Assembly: GCA_025362975.1 (NCBI GenBank)
Contig: JANYES010000014.1
Location: forward strand, 1 to 64,000
Source of the DNA: Alphaproteobacteria bacterium
Lineage (GTDB): Bacteria > Pseudomonadota > Alphaproteobacteria > Rickettsiales > SXRF01
Direction of reading: 5' to 3'
DNA: 64,000 nt
The notes beneath the pieces were generated by a model that was not told where the DNA came from, did no database searches, and saw only the letters and a program-made list of their open reading frames with translations. Position numbers and translations under genes: made by a program. Of the stretch, positions 46,686-54,804 are shown one piece after another (within the stretch, counting starts at the first letter, position 1; every line of letters starts with the position of its first letter).

Positions 46686-47907
46686 ACACCGCCACGATTT
46701 CCAGGTGCGGGCTCCACACGAACTGGTCGATGCCGCGCACAGAAGCGAGCGCAAAATCGCGCTCCTTTAATATCAGCGCATCGCGCGCAAACGTCGCCGG
46801 GTTGCACGACACCATCACCACGGTATTTACCGACGAATTGGCCAGTTCCTGCGTCTGTGCTTTCGCCCCCAGTCGCGGCGGATTAATCACTGCCGCATCG
46901 AACGACGATAACTCACGCGCGCCCAGGGGATCGCGGAATAAATCGCGCGCTTTGCTGGTCAGCGACGGCGCGCCGACGGCTTTCACGCACTCGATCATAC
47001 CTGCGTCCAGCTCCACCGCATGCGCTTTGCCGCGCTGCGCCAATGGAAAACTATAGCTGCCGATACCGCAGAATAAATCCACCACGTTCGCAGCCCCGTG
47101 CGTCGCCTCAAGTGCTACACGCGTTAGCTCCATCTGCCCTTCGCGCGTCGCCTGTAAAAACGATTCCACCGGCAACGGCACGTCATACCCGCCCAGATGC
47201 ATCTCCACCGGGCCGCTTTGCACCATCAGCAACGACTTGCTTTCTGGAGTGCGCACGCTGATGCGCGTAATGCCGAGCGATTTAGCCATTTTGTCCAGCG
47301 GTGGCAGCGCATGCAGATCGAACTGCTTGAAGGTCAGCACCATATCTACGCCGCGATCGGCCTTCGTCAGCGCCACGGAAAACAGATACGGCGAAAACGG
47401 CTGGTTCGAAAGCGCGTGGTTCAGCGGCGTGATCAGTGCCTGCAACTCCGGCACCAGCAGCAAGCATACATCTACCGCGGTGGGCGCATGGCTGCGCAAA
47501 TCATGAAACGCGAGCGCTACCGCATCGCCGTCATGCTTGGCCTTGAACTCGACGCGCCTGCGCGACGCGGGCGCAATAAACATTACCTCGGCGGCGGGAC
47601 GTGCAAAGCCCGCGCGCTCCAGCGCCGAATGCAGCATGCGCAATTTGAATTCGCGGTAAAAGCCTTCGTCGAAATGCTGGAGCGTGCAGCCGCCGCAGCG
47701 GTCGTAATAAAAACACGGCGCGGTGCGCCGACTCGGCCCCGGCTCGATTACCGTATTGATGACGCCTTGCAAACCGTTGCGGTTTTCATGCACGATGGTG
47801 ATGTCGAGCGTGTCGCCCGGACAGGCTTTGGCGATGAATACCGGCTTGCCGTCATACGAGGCAATGCCGTCTCCGAGTCCTCCGAGCGCATCGACCTTGA
47901 TCTGCAT
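46675..47907 (-). CDS. TrmA/RlmD-type RNA (uracil-5-)-methyltransferase
   Basis: 410-residue class I methyltransferase for m5U in rRNA or tRNA. A degenerate TRAM domain starts the protein; Fe-S cysteines are Cys65, Cys71, Cys74 (CFYYDRCGGC) and Cys148; the SAM motif is VVDLFCGIGSYSFPLA; the catalytic Cys is Cys368 in VSCNPATFARD. Alphaproteobacterial homologues are usually annotated as 23S rRNA methyltransferases; the target is not settled by sequence. Overlaps the upstream phosphoesterase gene by one base and the cutA end by 11. Confidence 0.92.
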   Translation of the reverse strand: MQIKVDALGGLGDGIASYDGKPVFIAKACPGDTLDITIVHENRNGLQGVINTVIEPGPSRRTAPCFYYDRCGGCTLQHFDEGFYREFKLRMLHSALERAGFARPAAEVMFIAPASRRRVEFKAKHDGDAVALAFHDLRSHAPTAVDVCLLLVPELQALITPLNHALSNQPFSPYLFSVALTKADRGVDMVLTFKQFDLHALPPLDKMAKSLGITRISVRTPESKSLLMVQSGPVEMHLGGYDVPLPVESFLQATREGQMELTRVALEATHGAANVVDLFCGIGSYSFPLAQRGKAHAVELDAGMIECVKAVGAPSLTSKARDLFRDPLGARELSSFDAAVINPPRLGAKAQTQELANSSVNTVVMVSCNPATFARDALILKERDFALASVRGIDQFVWSPHLEIVAVFTR

Positions 47908-49223
47908 CAGTTAAGCACCAGCGCGTTGAGCATATTGTTGGCTTTGGCATCGCGCGCTGCCAGCGCTTTCAAATCATAACGCCACTCGATGAATTTTAAA
48001 ATCGACGTGGAATCATACACCGTGTGATCGACAAAACCCTTCTTCGCCATCGGCGACACCACCAGCGTCGGTACGCGCGTGCCCGGCCCCCAACGGTCGA
48101 TTTTCGGCGGGGCGACATGGTCCCAGAAGCCCCCGTTTTCGTCGAATGTGATAATCACCACGCTCGACGCCCACGCCTTGCTGGCTTCGATCGCCTTCAG
48201 TAGCGCCACAATATGTGCGTCGCCGGTATTGATCTGCGCATAGCCCGGATGCAAGTTGAACTCGCCGCCGGGCTTGTAAAACACTACTGCTGGCAGCGTA
48301 TCGCGCTCGATATCCGCCATTAAATCGCTTTCATCTTTTAAGTGGTCTTTGCGCCCCTGCGTGCCTTCATCGTAGGCTTTGAAATACGTAAACGGCTGGT
48401 GATGAAACTGGAAATCCTTGGCTGCGTGGCCCGCCTCCGCATCGCTCCACCCACCCGCGTACCACGCCCAGCTGATGTTCTTTTCCGAGAGCCGGTCGCC
48501 GATCGTCGGCAGCGTGACCGGCGGCAGCAGCTTGCTGGCGTCGTGAATCTGCGGCGGATGCGGGTTTTGCGACGAAAATACGGTGTTCACCGCGTAACCG
48601 TCCTGGCTGTATTGCTCGCTTTTTTGCCCTGACATCGCCTCGTTTTGCGGCGTGCACGCGCATATCAGCCACATGTGATTCAAATACGATCCGCCGAACG
48701 CCGCATGGAAAAAATGATCGTCCAGCGTATATTTTTTGGCGTAGTCCCATAGGCCGAACTGACTGCCGTCGTAATACCCCATCACCAGCCCGCCGACGGA
48801 GGATATAGAAGCAAATTTATCCATTTTTCCGCCGTCGATCTGCTCCTGTTCCTGCGCAAAGCGATGCGTCGGGTCAGGGATTTCATCATGCTTACCGACA
48901 TAATCGTCAATCGCAAACGGCGCGTTGGGCAGCGCTTCGGGGAAGCGCTTATCGTCCACCGGCGCCGGCGGCGACAGGGGGGTATGGGTAAAATCGCGCA
49001 CCGGCGGCAGCGCATCGTAGGGCTTGCCGTCGGCGTCCACCTGCAACGGCGATTTTTTTGCCTGTGCCAGTCCCTCAGCGCCCGGGAAATTGCCGAACAC
49101 GTTGTCGAAACTATGATTTTCCAGCGAGATCACAATGATATGCCCGATCTGGTCTTTATTCTCTGCGGCAAGGGCAGGGGCGGCGAACATGGATGCAGCG
49201 CACATGGCAAAGAGACGTTTCAT
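47907..49223 (-). CDS. Secreted phosphoesterase (AcpA/phospholipase C family)
   Basis: 438-residue protein with a signal peptide (MKRLFAMCAASMFAAPALA) and a phosphoesterase-family domain of the alkaline-phosphatase fold. The metal-site block IVISLENHSFDNVFG and the later VVIITFDENGGFWDHVAPP are diagnostic. Members act as acid phosphatases or phospholipases C; the substrate is unknown. The ATG at 49223 is chosen because the signal peptide follows it; a GTG 30 codons further up is unsupported. Coupled to the RNA methyltransferase downstream. Confidence 0.88.
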   Translation of the reverse strand: MKRLFAMCAASMFAAPALAAENKDQIGHIIVISLENHSFDNVFGNFPGAEGLAQAKKSPLQVDADGKPYDALPPVRDFTHTPLSPPAPVDDKRFPEALPNAPFAIDDYVGKHDEIPDPTHRFAQEQEQIDGGKMDKFASISSVGGLVMGYYDGSQFGLWDYAKKYTLDDHFFHAAFGGSYLNHMWLICACTPQNEAMSGQKSEQYSQDGYAVNTVFSSQNPHPPQIHDASKLLPPVTLPTIGDRLSEKNISWAWYAGGWSDAEAGHAAKDFQFHHQPFTYFKAYDEGTQGRKDHLKDESDLMADIERDTLPAVVFYKPGGEFNLHPGYAQINTGDAHIVALLKAIEASKAWASSVVIITFDENGGFWDHVAPPKIDRWGPGTRVPTLVVSPMAKKGFVDHTVYDSTSILKFIEWRYDLKALAARDAKANNMLNALVLN

Positions 49224-49300
49224 CGGCGTAACACTCACTGATATTGACATGGAGGCCCAAATACTAGCAGATTGAAACCTTGTTAAACAGGGCTTAATCC

Positions 49301-49972
49301 ATGCGCTTCGCACTCGGTATACTTGCGATTATCGGTTTGATTCTATTGCTGAAAACGCAATTCCCTTACGCTATCGCCACGGAAGCGCAAAAAATGCAGC
49401 TTTTGTTCTCTTCGCTGCTGTTGCTGCTCATCGCCACCGGCTCGGGCATGCTCAAGCGCATGACCGCCACGCAAGTGGCGCGCGACGCGATGATCTGGGT
49501 CGCCATCATCCTGTGTCTTGTGTTGGGCTATAGTTTTCGTGGCGATCTGTCCCATAGCCGCCTGTTCGGCGCGCTCGTGCCCTCGCGCATTCAGCAAACC
49601 GCCGATGGCGGTTTAAGCGTGCAGGCCGGGGCGGACGGGCATTTCCACATGGAAGCCGCCATTAACGGCACTGTCATCAATTTCCTCGTCGATACCGGTG
49701 CATCCGACATCGTGCTGTCGCAGCAAGATGCGGAAGCAGCGGGTTACGAACTTGAAACGCTCAACTATTCCCGCGAATATTCTACCGCCAACGGCATCGT
49801 GCACGGCGCACCCGTGCGCATCGGCCAGCTCGATGTCGGGCCGTATACGCTTAAAGACGTGCCCGCCTCGATCAATTCCGGGCCGATGGATACTTCTCTG
49901 CTCGGCATGGCATTCCTGAAACAATTCAGGCAATACCATGTCAGCGACGACATCCTGACACTTTACCCCTAA
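49301..49972 (+). CDS. Retropepsin-like aspartic protease, membrane-anchored
   Basis: 223-residue protein of the bacterial clan AA family. Two or three hydrophobic segments in the first ~85 residues anchor it; the periplasmic part has the catalytic DTGAS in VINFLVDTGASDIVLS, and a single active-site Asp implies a homodimer. The later LLGMAFLKQF matches the family. It lies 10 bases before kbl. Confidence 0.9.
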   Translation: MRFALGILAIIGLILLLKTQFPYAIATEAQKMQLLFSSLLLLLIATGSGMLKRMTATQVARDAMIWVAIILCLVLGYSFRGDLSHSRLFGALVPSRIQQTADGGLSVQAGADGHFHMEAAINGTVINFLVDTGASDIVLSQQDAEAAGYELETLNYSREYSTANGIVHGAPVRIGQLDVGPYTLKDVPASINSGPMDTSLLGMAFLKQFRQYHVSDDILTLYP

Positions 49973-49982
49973 TGGAGCTTTC

Positions 49983-51164
49983 ATGACCCTCGATACCAGC
50001 CTGCAACAAGAGCTTAGCGCAATGGAAAAAGCCGGTACGCGCAAAACCTTCCGCCATATCGCAGGACCGATGGACACGCAAGTGTCGATGGAAGAGACGG
50101 GCAAAGCCCTTGTTCTGTCTTCCAACAATTATTTAGGCCTCGCCAACCACCCCGAAGTAATCGAAGCGGGCCGTGCGGCGCTGCTGAAATACGGCGCAGG
50201 CACCGCATCGGTGCGCTTCATCTGCGGCACGTTTTCCATCCATGACGAAATCGAAGCGGCGCTTGCTAAGTTGTCGCACACCGAAGCCGCACTCACCTAT
50301 GTTTCCTGCTGGACTGCCAACACCGGTCTCATGCCCTCCATCGCGGGTGCTGAAGACGTGCTCATCAGCGATGCGCTGAACCATGCCTCGCTCATCGACG
50401 GCTGCCGTATGGCTAAAGCCAAGCGCATGGTCTACAAGCATTCCGATCTCGTCGATCTCGAAGCGAAATTAAAAGAGGCGCAAGGCGCCCGTCGCCTGTT
50501 CATCGTCACCGACGGTGTTTTCAGCATGGAAGGCGATATCGCCAAACTGCCGCAGATTGTTACGCTTTCGAAACAATACAGCGCCTCGATCATCCTCGAC
50601 GATTCGCATGGCACCGGCGTGATGGGCACTAACGGGCGCGGCACTGCCGAGCATTACGGAATCGAAGGCCAGATCGACATTATCACCGGCACGCTGGGCA
50701 AAGCGCTCGGCGGTGCAGCGGGTGGCTATGTCGCGGGTTCTAAAACCCTGATCGATTATTTGTCGCAAGTCTCCCGCCCGCAGCTTTTCTCGAACGCCTT
50801 GCCCGCCACCATCGCGGCCAGCGCCATGAAAGCTATCGAGATCTTAAATCGCGAACCACAGCGCGTCGCCCGCCTGCACGCCATGACCAAAACCATGCGC
50901 GACGGCCTGATCGCGCGCGGGTTCAAGCCGCTGAAGGGCGATTCCGCCATCGTGCCGATCATCGTCGGCGATACGGCCTTTGCCATCCGCATGAGTCAAA
51001 AATTGCTAAAAGCCGGCATTTTTATCACCGGTTTTGGCTATCCGGTCGTACGCGAAGGCGAAGCACGCCTGCGCATCCAGATGTGCGCAAGCTTAACCGA
51101 CGAGCAGATTGCGTTTGCCATCGACACGTTTGAGAAAGTCGGCAAAGAGCTAGGTGTTATTTAA
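49983..51164 (+). CDS. kbl: Glycine C-acetyltransferase (2-amino-3-ketobutyrate CoA ligase)
   Basis: 393-residue PLP enzyme of the alpha-oxoamine synthase family. Blocks AGTASVRFICGTFSIHDE, LISDALNHASLIDGCRM and the PLP-Lys motif TGTLGKALGGAAGGYV fit Kbl better than BioF or HemA. Kbl cleaves 2-amino-3-oxobutyrate to glycine and acetyl-CoA in threonine breakdown. Its usual partner tdh is not in this window. GGAG lies nine bases before the ATG. Confidence 0.9.
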   Translation: MTLDTSLQQELSAMEKAGTRKTFRHIAGPMDTQVSMEETGKALVLSSNNYLGLANHPEVIEAGRAALLKYGAGTASVRFICGTFSIHDEIEAALAKLSHTEAALTYVSCWTANTGLMPSIAGAEDVLISDALNHASLIDGCRMAKAKRMVYKHSDLVDLEAKLKEAQGARRLFIVTDGVFSMEGDIAKLPQIVTLSKQYSASIILDDSHGTGVMGTNGRGTAEHYGIEGQIDIITGTLGKALGGAAGGYVAGSKTLIDYLSQVSRPQLFSNALPATIAASAMKAIEILNREPQRVARLHAMTKTMRDGLIARGFKPLKGDSAIVPIIVGDTAFAIRMSQKLLKAGIFITGFGYPVVREGEARLRIQMCASLTDEQIAFAIDTFEKVGKELGVI

Positions 51165-51177
51165 GATCAGGCTGTCA

Positions 51178-51195
51178 CCCCGTCGCATGACGGGG
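51178..51195. repeat. REP-like hairpin CCCCGTC-GCAT-GACGGGG
   Basis: A perfect 7-bp stem with a GCAT loop lies just after kbl and is not followed by a T run. The sequence resembles dispersed palindromic repeats of the GTCAC/ATTCCCGC type; a related piece, GTCATTCCCGCATAGGCGG, lies near 4953. Genome-wide copy number is unknown. Confidence 0.4.
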
Positions 51196-51245
51196 TCTGA
51201 ACCCGGATACCGTCATGGGACAGTATGACAATTCTCAAAAAAATA

Positions 51246-51280
51246 AAAAACCCCGCCATCCATATGACGGGGTTTTTTTA
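51246..51280. terminator. Bidirectional terminator between kbl and the H1-like gene
   Basis: AAAAAACCCCG…CAT (51245-51259) pairs with ATG…CGGGGTTTTTT (51264-51278) with one mismatch. A and T runs on both sides make it usable by kbl (+) and by the histone-like gene (-). Confidence 0.85.
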
Positions 51281-51300
51281 GAATAGAAAGCGCTTAAAAA

Positions 51301-51477
51301 TTAAGCGGCATTCTTGGATTCCTGAATCTCTTTGCGGGCTTCGTCAGCCAGCTTCTTAAGGTCCATGAGGGCTTTGCGGGCGCGAGTGCCAGCGGATTTG
51401 TTGCCGCTTTCGAATTTTTCATTTTCCTGAACGAAAGCTTCAACAGCTGCTTGAATTTTCTGTACGGTTGCGGTCAT
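51301..51477 (-). CDS. Histone H1-like DNA-binding protein (58 aa)
   Basis: A 58-codon minus-strand gene with a strong AGGAGA ribosome site before the ATG. The protein, from MTATVQKIQAAVEAF to ESKNAA, is helical and basic in its second half, with the core GNKSAGTRARKALMDLKKLA close to the conserved GNKAAGTRxRKx2xxLxKL of bacterial H1-like (Hc1-type) proteins. The Lys-rich tail of Hc1 is missing. It has its own terminator and an AT-rich upstream gap. Probable role in nucleoid binding, by family inference. Confidence 0.82.
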   Translation of the reverse strand: MTATVQKIQAAVEAFVQENEKFESGNKSAGTRARKALMDLKKLADEARKEIQESKNAA

Positions 51478-51637
51478 GGGGTTCTCCTAGAGTTGGTTAG
51501 TAAAAAGTAATGAATGCGTCGCTACAAACATGAAGAAGCTTTTGGCGTAAATTTTCCACAAGGAACAGAGTTTTTTTTGCATCAAGCGCAAATTTTTTTC
51601 TTGCAGCCTATGCGATACAACCGCTTATTCGCGCTTC

Positions 51638-53485
51638 TTACTCGCCGTGGGCGCGCATTTCTTCCAGTTCGAGCCAGCGCTGTTCCGACGATTCCAATTC
51701 CACCTGCGCGCGGCCGATGCGTTTGCTCGCCGAGTCGAAACGATCAGGACTTTTCGTATATAAATCCGCATCCGACAATAGAAGTTTCAGCTCTTCGATT
51801 TCTTTTTCCAGCGCGGTGATTTTCGCCGGGAGCTTTTCCAGCTCATGTACAAATTTAAACGACATTTTCGCCGGCGATTTTGCGCGCGGCGGCTCCGCCG
51901 CCATTTTAAACGCAGGCTTAGCAGCCTGCTTAAGGGCAGGTTTTTTCGCATTATGGTAATCGGTATACCCGCCCATATGGGTCTCGACGAGCGAGTCGCC
52001 TTCAAACGCCAGCACTTCCGTCACCGTGCGGTCGAGGAAGTCACGGTCATGGCTTACCACCAGCAACGTGCCTTGGTATTCGGCTAGCATTTCCTGCAAC
52101 ATATCGAGCGTGTCCATATCCAGATCGTTAGTCGGCTCGTCGAGAATCAACACGTTACCGGGATTGGTCAGCAGCTTCGCCAGCATCAATCGGTTCTGCT
52201 GCCCGCCTGAAAGCGTACTCACCCGGTCGCGCGCGATGCGCGGATCAAACAGGAAGTCTTTGAGGTAGCCGCACACGTGCTGCGGGCGCGGCTTGTCGCC
52301 GCTGCCGAGGAACACGTAATCCCCGCCGCTCGGGCACAGCGTGTCCCACAGTGTCTTGTTGGGATTAAGCTGGACGCGGTTCTGGTCGAAATAGGCGATC
52401 TCAATGGTTTTGCCGCGCCGGATATTTCCGCTATCGGGCGTCAGTTCGCCGATAAGAAGTTTAATAAACGTTGATTTTCCCGAACCGTTCTTGCCAAGGA
52501 TGCCGATGCGATCGCCGCGCAGAATACGTAGATTGAAATCCTCAAAAATCGGCACTTTTTTGCCGTCACGTTCAAACGATTTGCTGACCTGCTTGAACTC
52601 GACAATCACCTTTGACGCCTGTGCAGGCGAAAGCTGTTCGATATCGATAGTGCGCAAGCGCTCCGCATGCGCGGCTTTGTCCGAGCGCAGCTTATCGCGT
52701 AGGCGGTACAGCTCGTTCAAACGCCGAATATTGCGTTTGCGTCGTCCGGTGACGCCGCCTTGCGTCCAGTCGACTTCGGCGGCGAGTTTTTTATGCATGT
52801 TCTGCAATTCGCGCGCTTCCTGTTCGATAATGGCTTCCGACCATTCGTCGAACGCGGCGTACCCGCCGGGGCAGATTTTGATGCGGCCGTGATCGATCCA
52901 AAACACTTTGCGCGAGATCGCTTTTAAAAACGCGCGGTCGTGGCTCACGCACACCAGCGCGCCGCGATAACCGTTTAAATATTTTTCCAGCCATTCGATC
53001 GCCGCTAAATCCAGATGGTTGGTCGGCTCGTCGAGCAGTAAAATATCCGGTTCCGCGACCAGCGAACGCGCCAGTGCCGAACGGCGCAACTGCCCGCCGG
53101 AAAGCGTGCCCATTGTCGCGTTGGGATTTAAATCGAGCGGTTCGATGACGATATCGGCGAGGTGGTGGCGCTCCAGCGTGCGGTCTTCTTCCTTCAGCCC
53201 GGAGAGCACAAAATCCTTCACGATTTCATCCGGGTTGAAGGCGATGTTCTGCGCAAGATAGCCAATGGTCAGCCCCGGCATTGTAAAGCGCGTGCCGCCG
53301 TCGAGCTCCAGTTCGCCGGTGATGAGTTTCATCAGCGTCGTTTTGCCCGCACCGTTTTTGCCGATGAGACAGATCTTGTCGCCCTCGGTGATGTGCATGC
53401 GCAACTCTTCAAACAATGGCTTGCCGCCAAAGGTGAGCGCTGCGTCTTCCAAACTGATAAGGACCCGTTCTGCCATAGGGGGCAT
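51638..53485 (-). CDS. ABC-F family ATPase (Uup-like)
   Basis: 615-residue protein with two ABC ATPase domains, no membrane segment, and a C-terminal coiled coil. Walker A motifs are GKNGAGKTTL and GKNGSGKSTF; signature motifs are LSGGQLRRSALAR and LSGGQQNRLMLAK; an ABC-F linker separates them. The C-terminal coiled coil (KLPAKITALEKEIEELKLLL) fits Uup, a ribosome-associated factor. A second ATG at 53476 is an equally good start. Confidence 0.93.
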   Translation of the reverse strand: MPPMAERVLISLEDAALTFGGKPLFEELRMHITEGDKICLIGKNGAGKTTLMKLITGELELDGGTRFTMPGLTIGYLAQNIAFNPDEIVKDFVLSGLKEEDRTLERHHLADIVIEPLDLNPNATMGTLSGGQLRRSALARSLVAEPDILLLDEPTNHLDLAAIEWLEKYLNGYRGALVCVSHDRAFLKAISRKVFWIDHGRIKICPGGYAAFDEWSEAIIEQEARELQNMHKKLAAEVDWTQGGVTGRRKRNIRRLNELYRLRDKLRSDKAAHAERLRTIDIEQLSPAQASKVIVEFKQVSKSFERDGKKVPIFEDFNLRILRGDRIGILGKNGSGKSTFIKLLIGELTPDSGNIRRGKTIEIAYFDQNRVQLNPNKTLWDTLCPSGGDYVFLGSGDKPRPQHVCGYLKDFLFDPRIARDRVSTLSGGQQNRLMLAKLLTNPGNVLILDEPTNDLDMDTLDMLQEMLAEYQGTLLVVSHDRDFLDRTVTEVLAFEGDSLVETHMGGYTDYHNAKKPALKQAAKPAFKMAAEPPRAKSPAKMSFKFVHELEKLPAKITALEKEIEELKLLLSDADLYTKSPDRFDSASKRIGRAQVELESSEQRWLELEEMRAHGE

Positions 53486-53526
53486 TAATGCTTGATGGGC
53501 TAGCTTTTACAAGGGATAATGTGCAC

Positions 53527-54804
53527 ATGGAGACCGAATCGAATCCCACCTATTTAACCATGCCGCACTGGCCTAAGCTGTTGTTAGATAACAGGCTGGG
53601 CACGCCGCTAGAGCGCACGCAGGTCCTGTTGCAGCGTCTCGGCAACCCCGAAAAACGTTTGCCCCCTGTCGTTCACGTCGCCGGAACTAACGGCAAAGGC
53701 TCCACCATCGCTTTTTTACGCGCCATGTTGGAAGCGGCCGGATACAAGGTCCACGCCTATACCTCGCCGCATCTGCATCGCTTCAACGAGCGCATCGTGC
53801 TCGCCGGACGCGAGATCGACGACACGGCGCTTTACACCGTGATCGAAGCGGCGCGCCTTGCCGCCGGTGAAACCTCATTTAGCTTTTTCGAAGGCACCAC
53901 GGCAGCGGCACTGCTCGCCTTTTCGCAAACCCCCGCCGATATCGTGTTATTGGAAACAGGCGCTGGCGGACGTTTCGATCCCACCAATGTGATCGAGCGT
54001 CCCGCCATGACCATCATCACCACCATCTCGCATGACCACACCGCCATTCTCGGCGACACTTTAAGCGAAATCGCATGGCACAAGGCGGGCATCATGCGCC
54101 CAAATGTTCCGTGCGTGGTCAGCTTTGAACCGCCCGAAGTCCATCAGGTGCTGGAAGACGAAGCTAATGGCGCGCTCGTCTGCGTGTACGGCCAACACTG
54201 GGCCGTGCAGAAAACCACGCAGGGCATGCGCTACGTGAACGCGGACGGTTCGGTCGACCTGCCAGCGCCCGTGCTGCTCGGGCCGCACCAATACGTGAAT
54301 GCTGGCAACGCCATTACGGCGGCCACGCTGCTGGAAGATTTCGACATTGACGAAGACGCCATTGTCGCAGGGCTGCGAAACGCGAAATGGCCCGCGCGTC
54401 TCGAACACATTACCCAGGGCCAATGCGCGAAAATGCTGTCGCGCGGCTACGAACTCTGGGTCGACGGTGGGCACAATATGGCCGCGGGCCATATGCTGTC
54501 GGCTTTTATCGAAGACGCATGGCAGGACAAGCCTACTTACATCGTGTTCGGCACGACGCAGGGTAAGGATGTGCATAGTTTGCTGTCACCGCTCGTCGGC
54601 AAGGTGCAGGGAATTTTTGCAACGCCCGTCATCTCCGAACCGAAATCTTACGCCGCCGAAGCCATCGCCAAAACGATGGAGCCGTACCATGTCATCACAT
54701 GCGCAAGCGTCGAGGACGCTATTGAAAAAATCATCGCGGAGGGCGGCTCGCCCTCGCGCATTCTCGTTTTCGGCTCGTTATACCTGCGGGTGCTGGTCGC
54801 CTGA
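53527..54804 (+). CDS. folC: Bifunctional folylpolyglutamate synthase / dihydrofolate synthase
   Basis: 425-residue Mur-ligase-like enzyme adding Glu to folates. The P-loop is VAGTNGKGSTIAF, the later block TSPHLHRFNERI and SHDHTAILGDT are typical. The ATG at 53527 has AAGGGA upstream; another ATG at 53488, preceded by GGGGG, would add 13 residues. Head-to-head with the ABC-F gene with very little space, so its promoter must lie in or near that gene's start. Confidence 0.94.
   Translation: METESNPTYLTMPHWPKLLLDNRLGTPLERTQVLLQRLGNPEKRLPPVVHVAGTNGKGSTIAFLRAMLEAAGYKVHAYTSPHLHRFNERIVLAGREIDDTALYTVIEAARLAAGETSFSFFEGTTAAALLAFSQTPADIVLLETGAGGRFDPTNVIERPAMTIITTISHDHTAILGDTLSEIAWHKAGIMRPNVPCVVSFEPPEVHQVLEDEANGALVCVYGQHWAVQKTTQGMRYVNADGSVDLPAPVLLGPHQYVNAGNAITAATLLEDFDIDEDAIVAGLRNAKWPARLEHITQGQCAKMLSRGYELWVDGGHNMAAGHMLSAFIEDAWQDKPTYIVFGTTQGKDVHSLLSPLVGKVQGIFATPVISEPKSYAAEAIAKTMEPYHVITCASVEDAIEKIIAEGGSPSRILVFGSLYLRVLVA

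Noticed and set aside
51178-51195. Intrinsic terminator of kbl at the GCAT-loop hairpin
   Set aside because: No T run follows; the hairpin at 51246-51280 is the better terminator.
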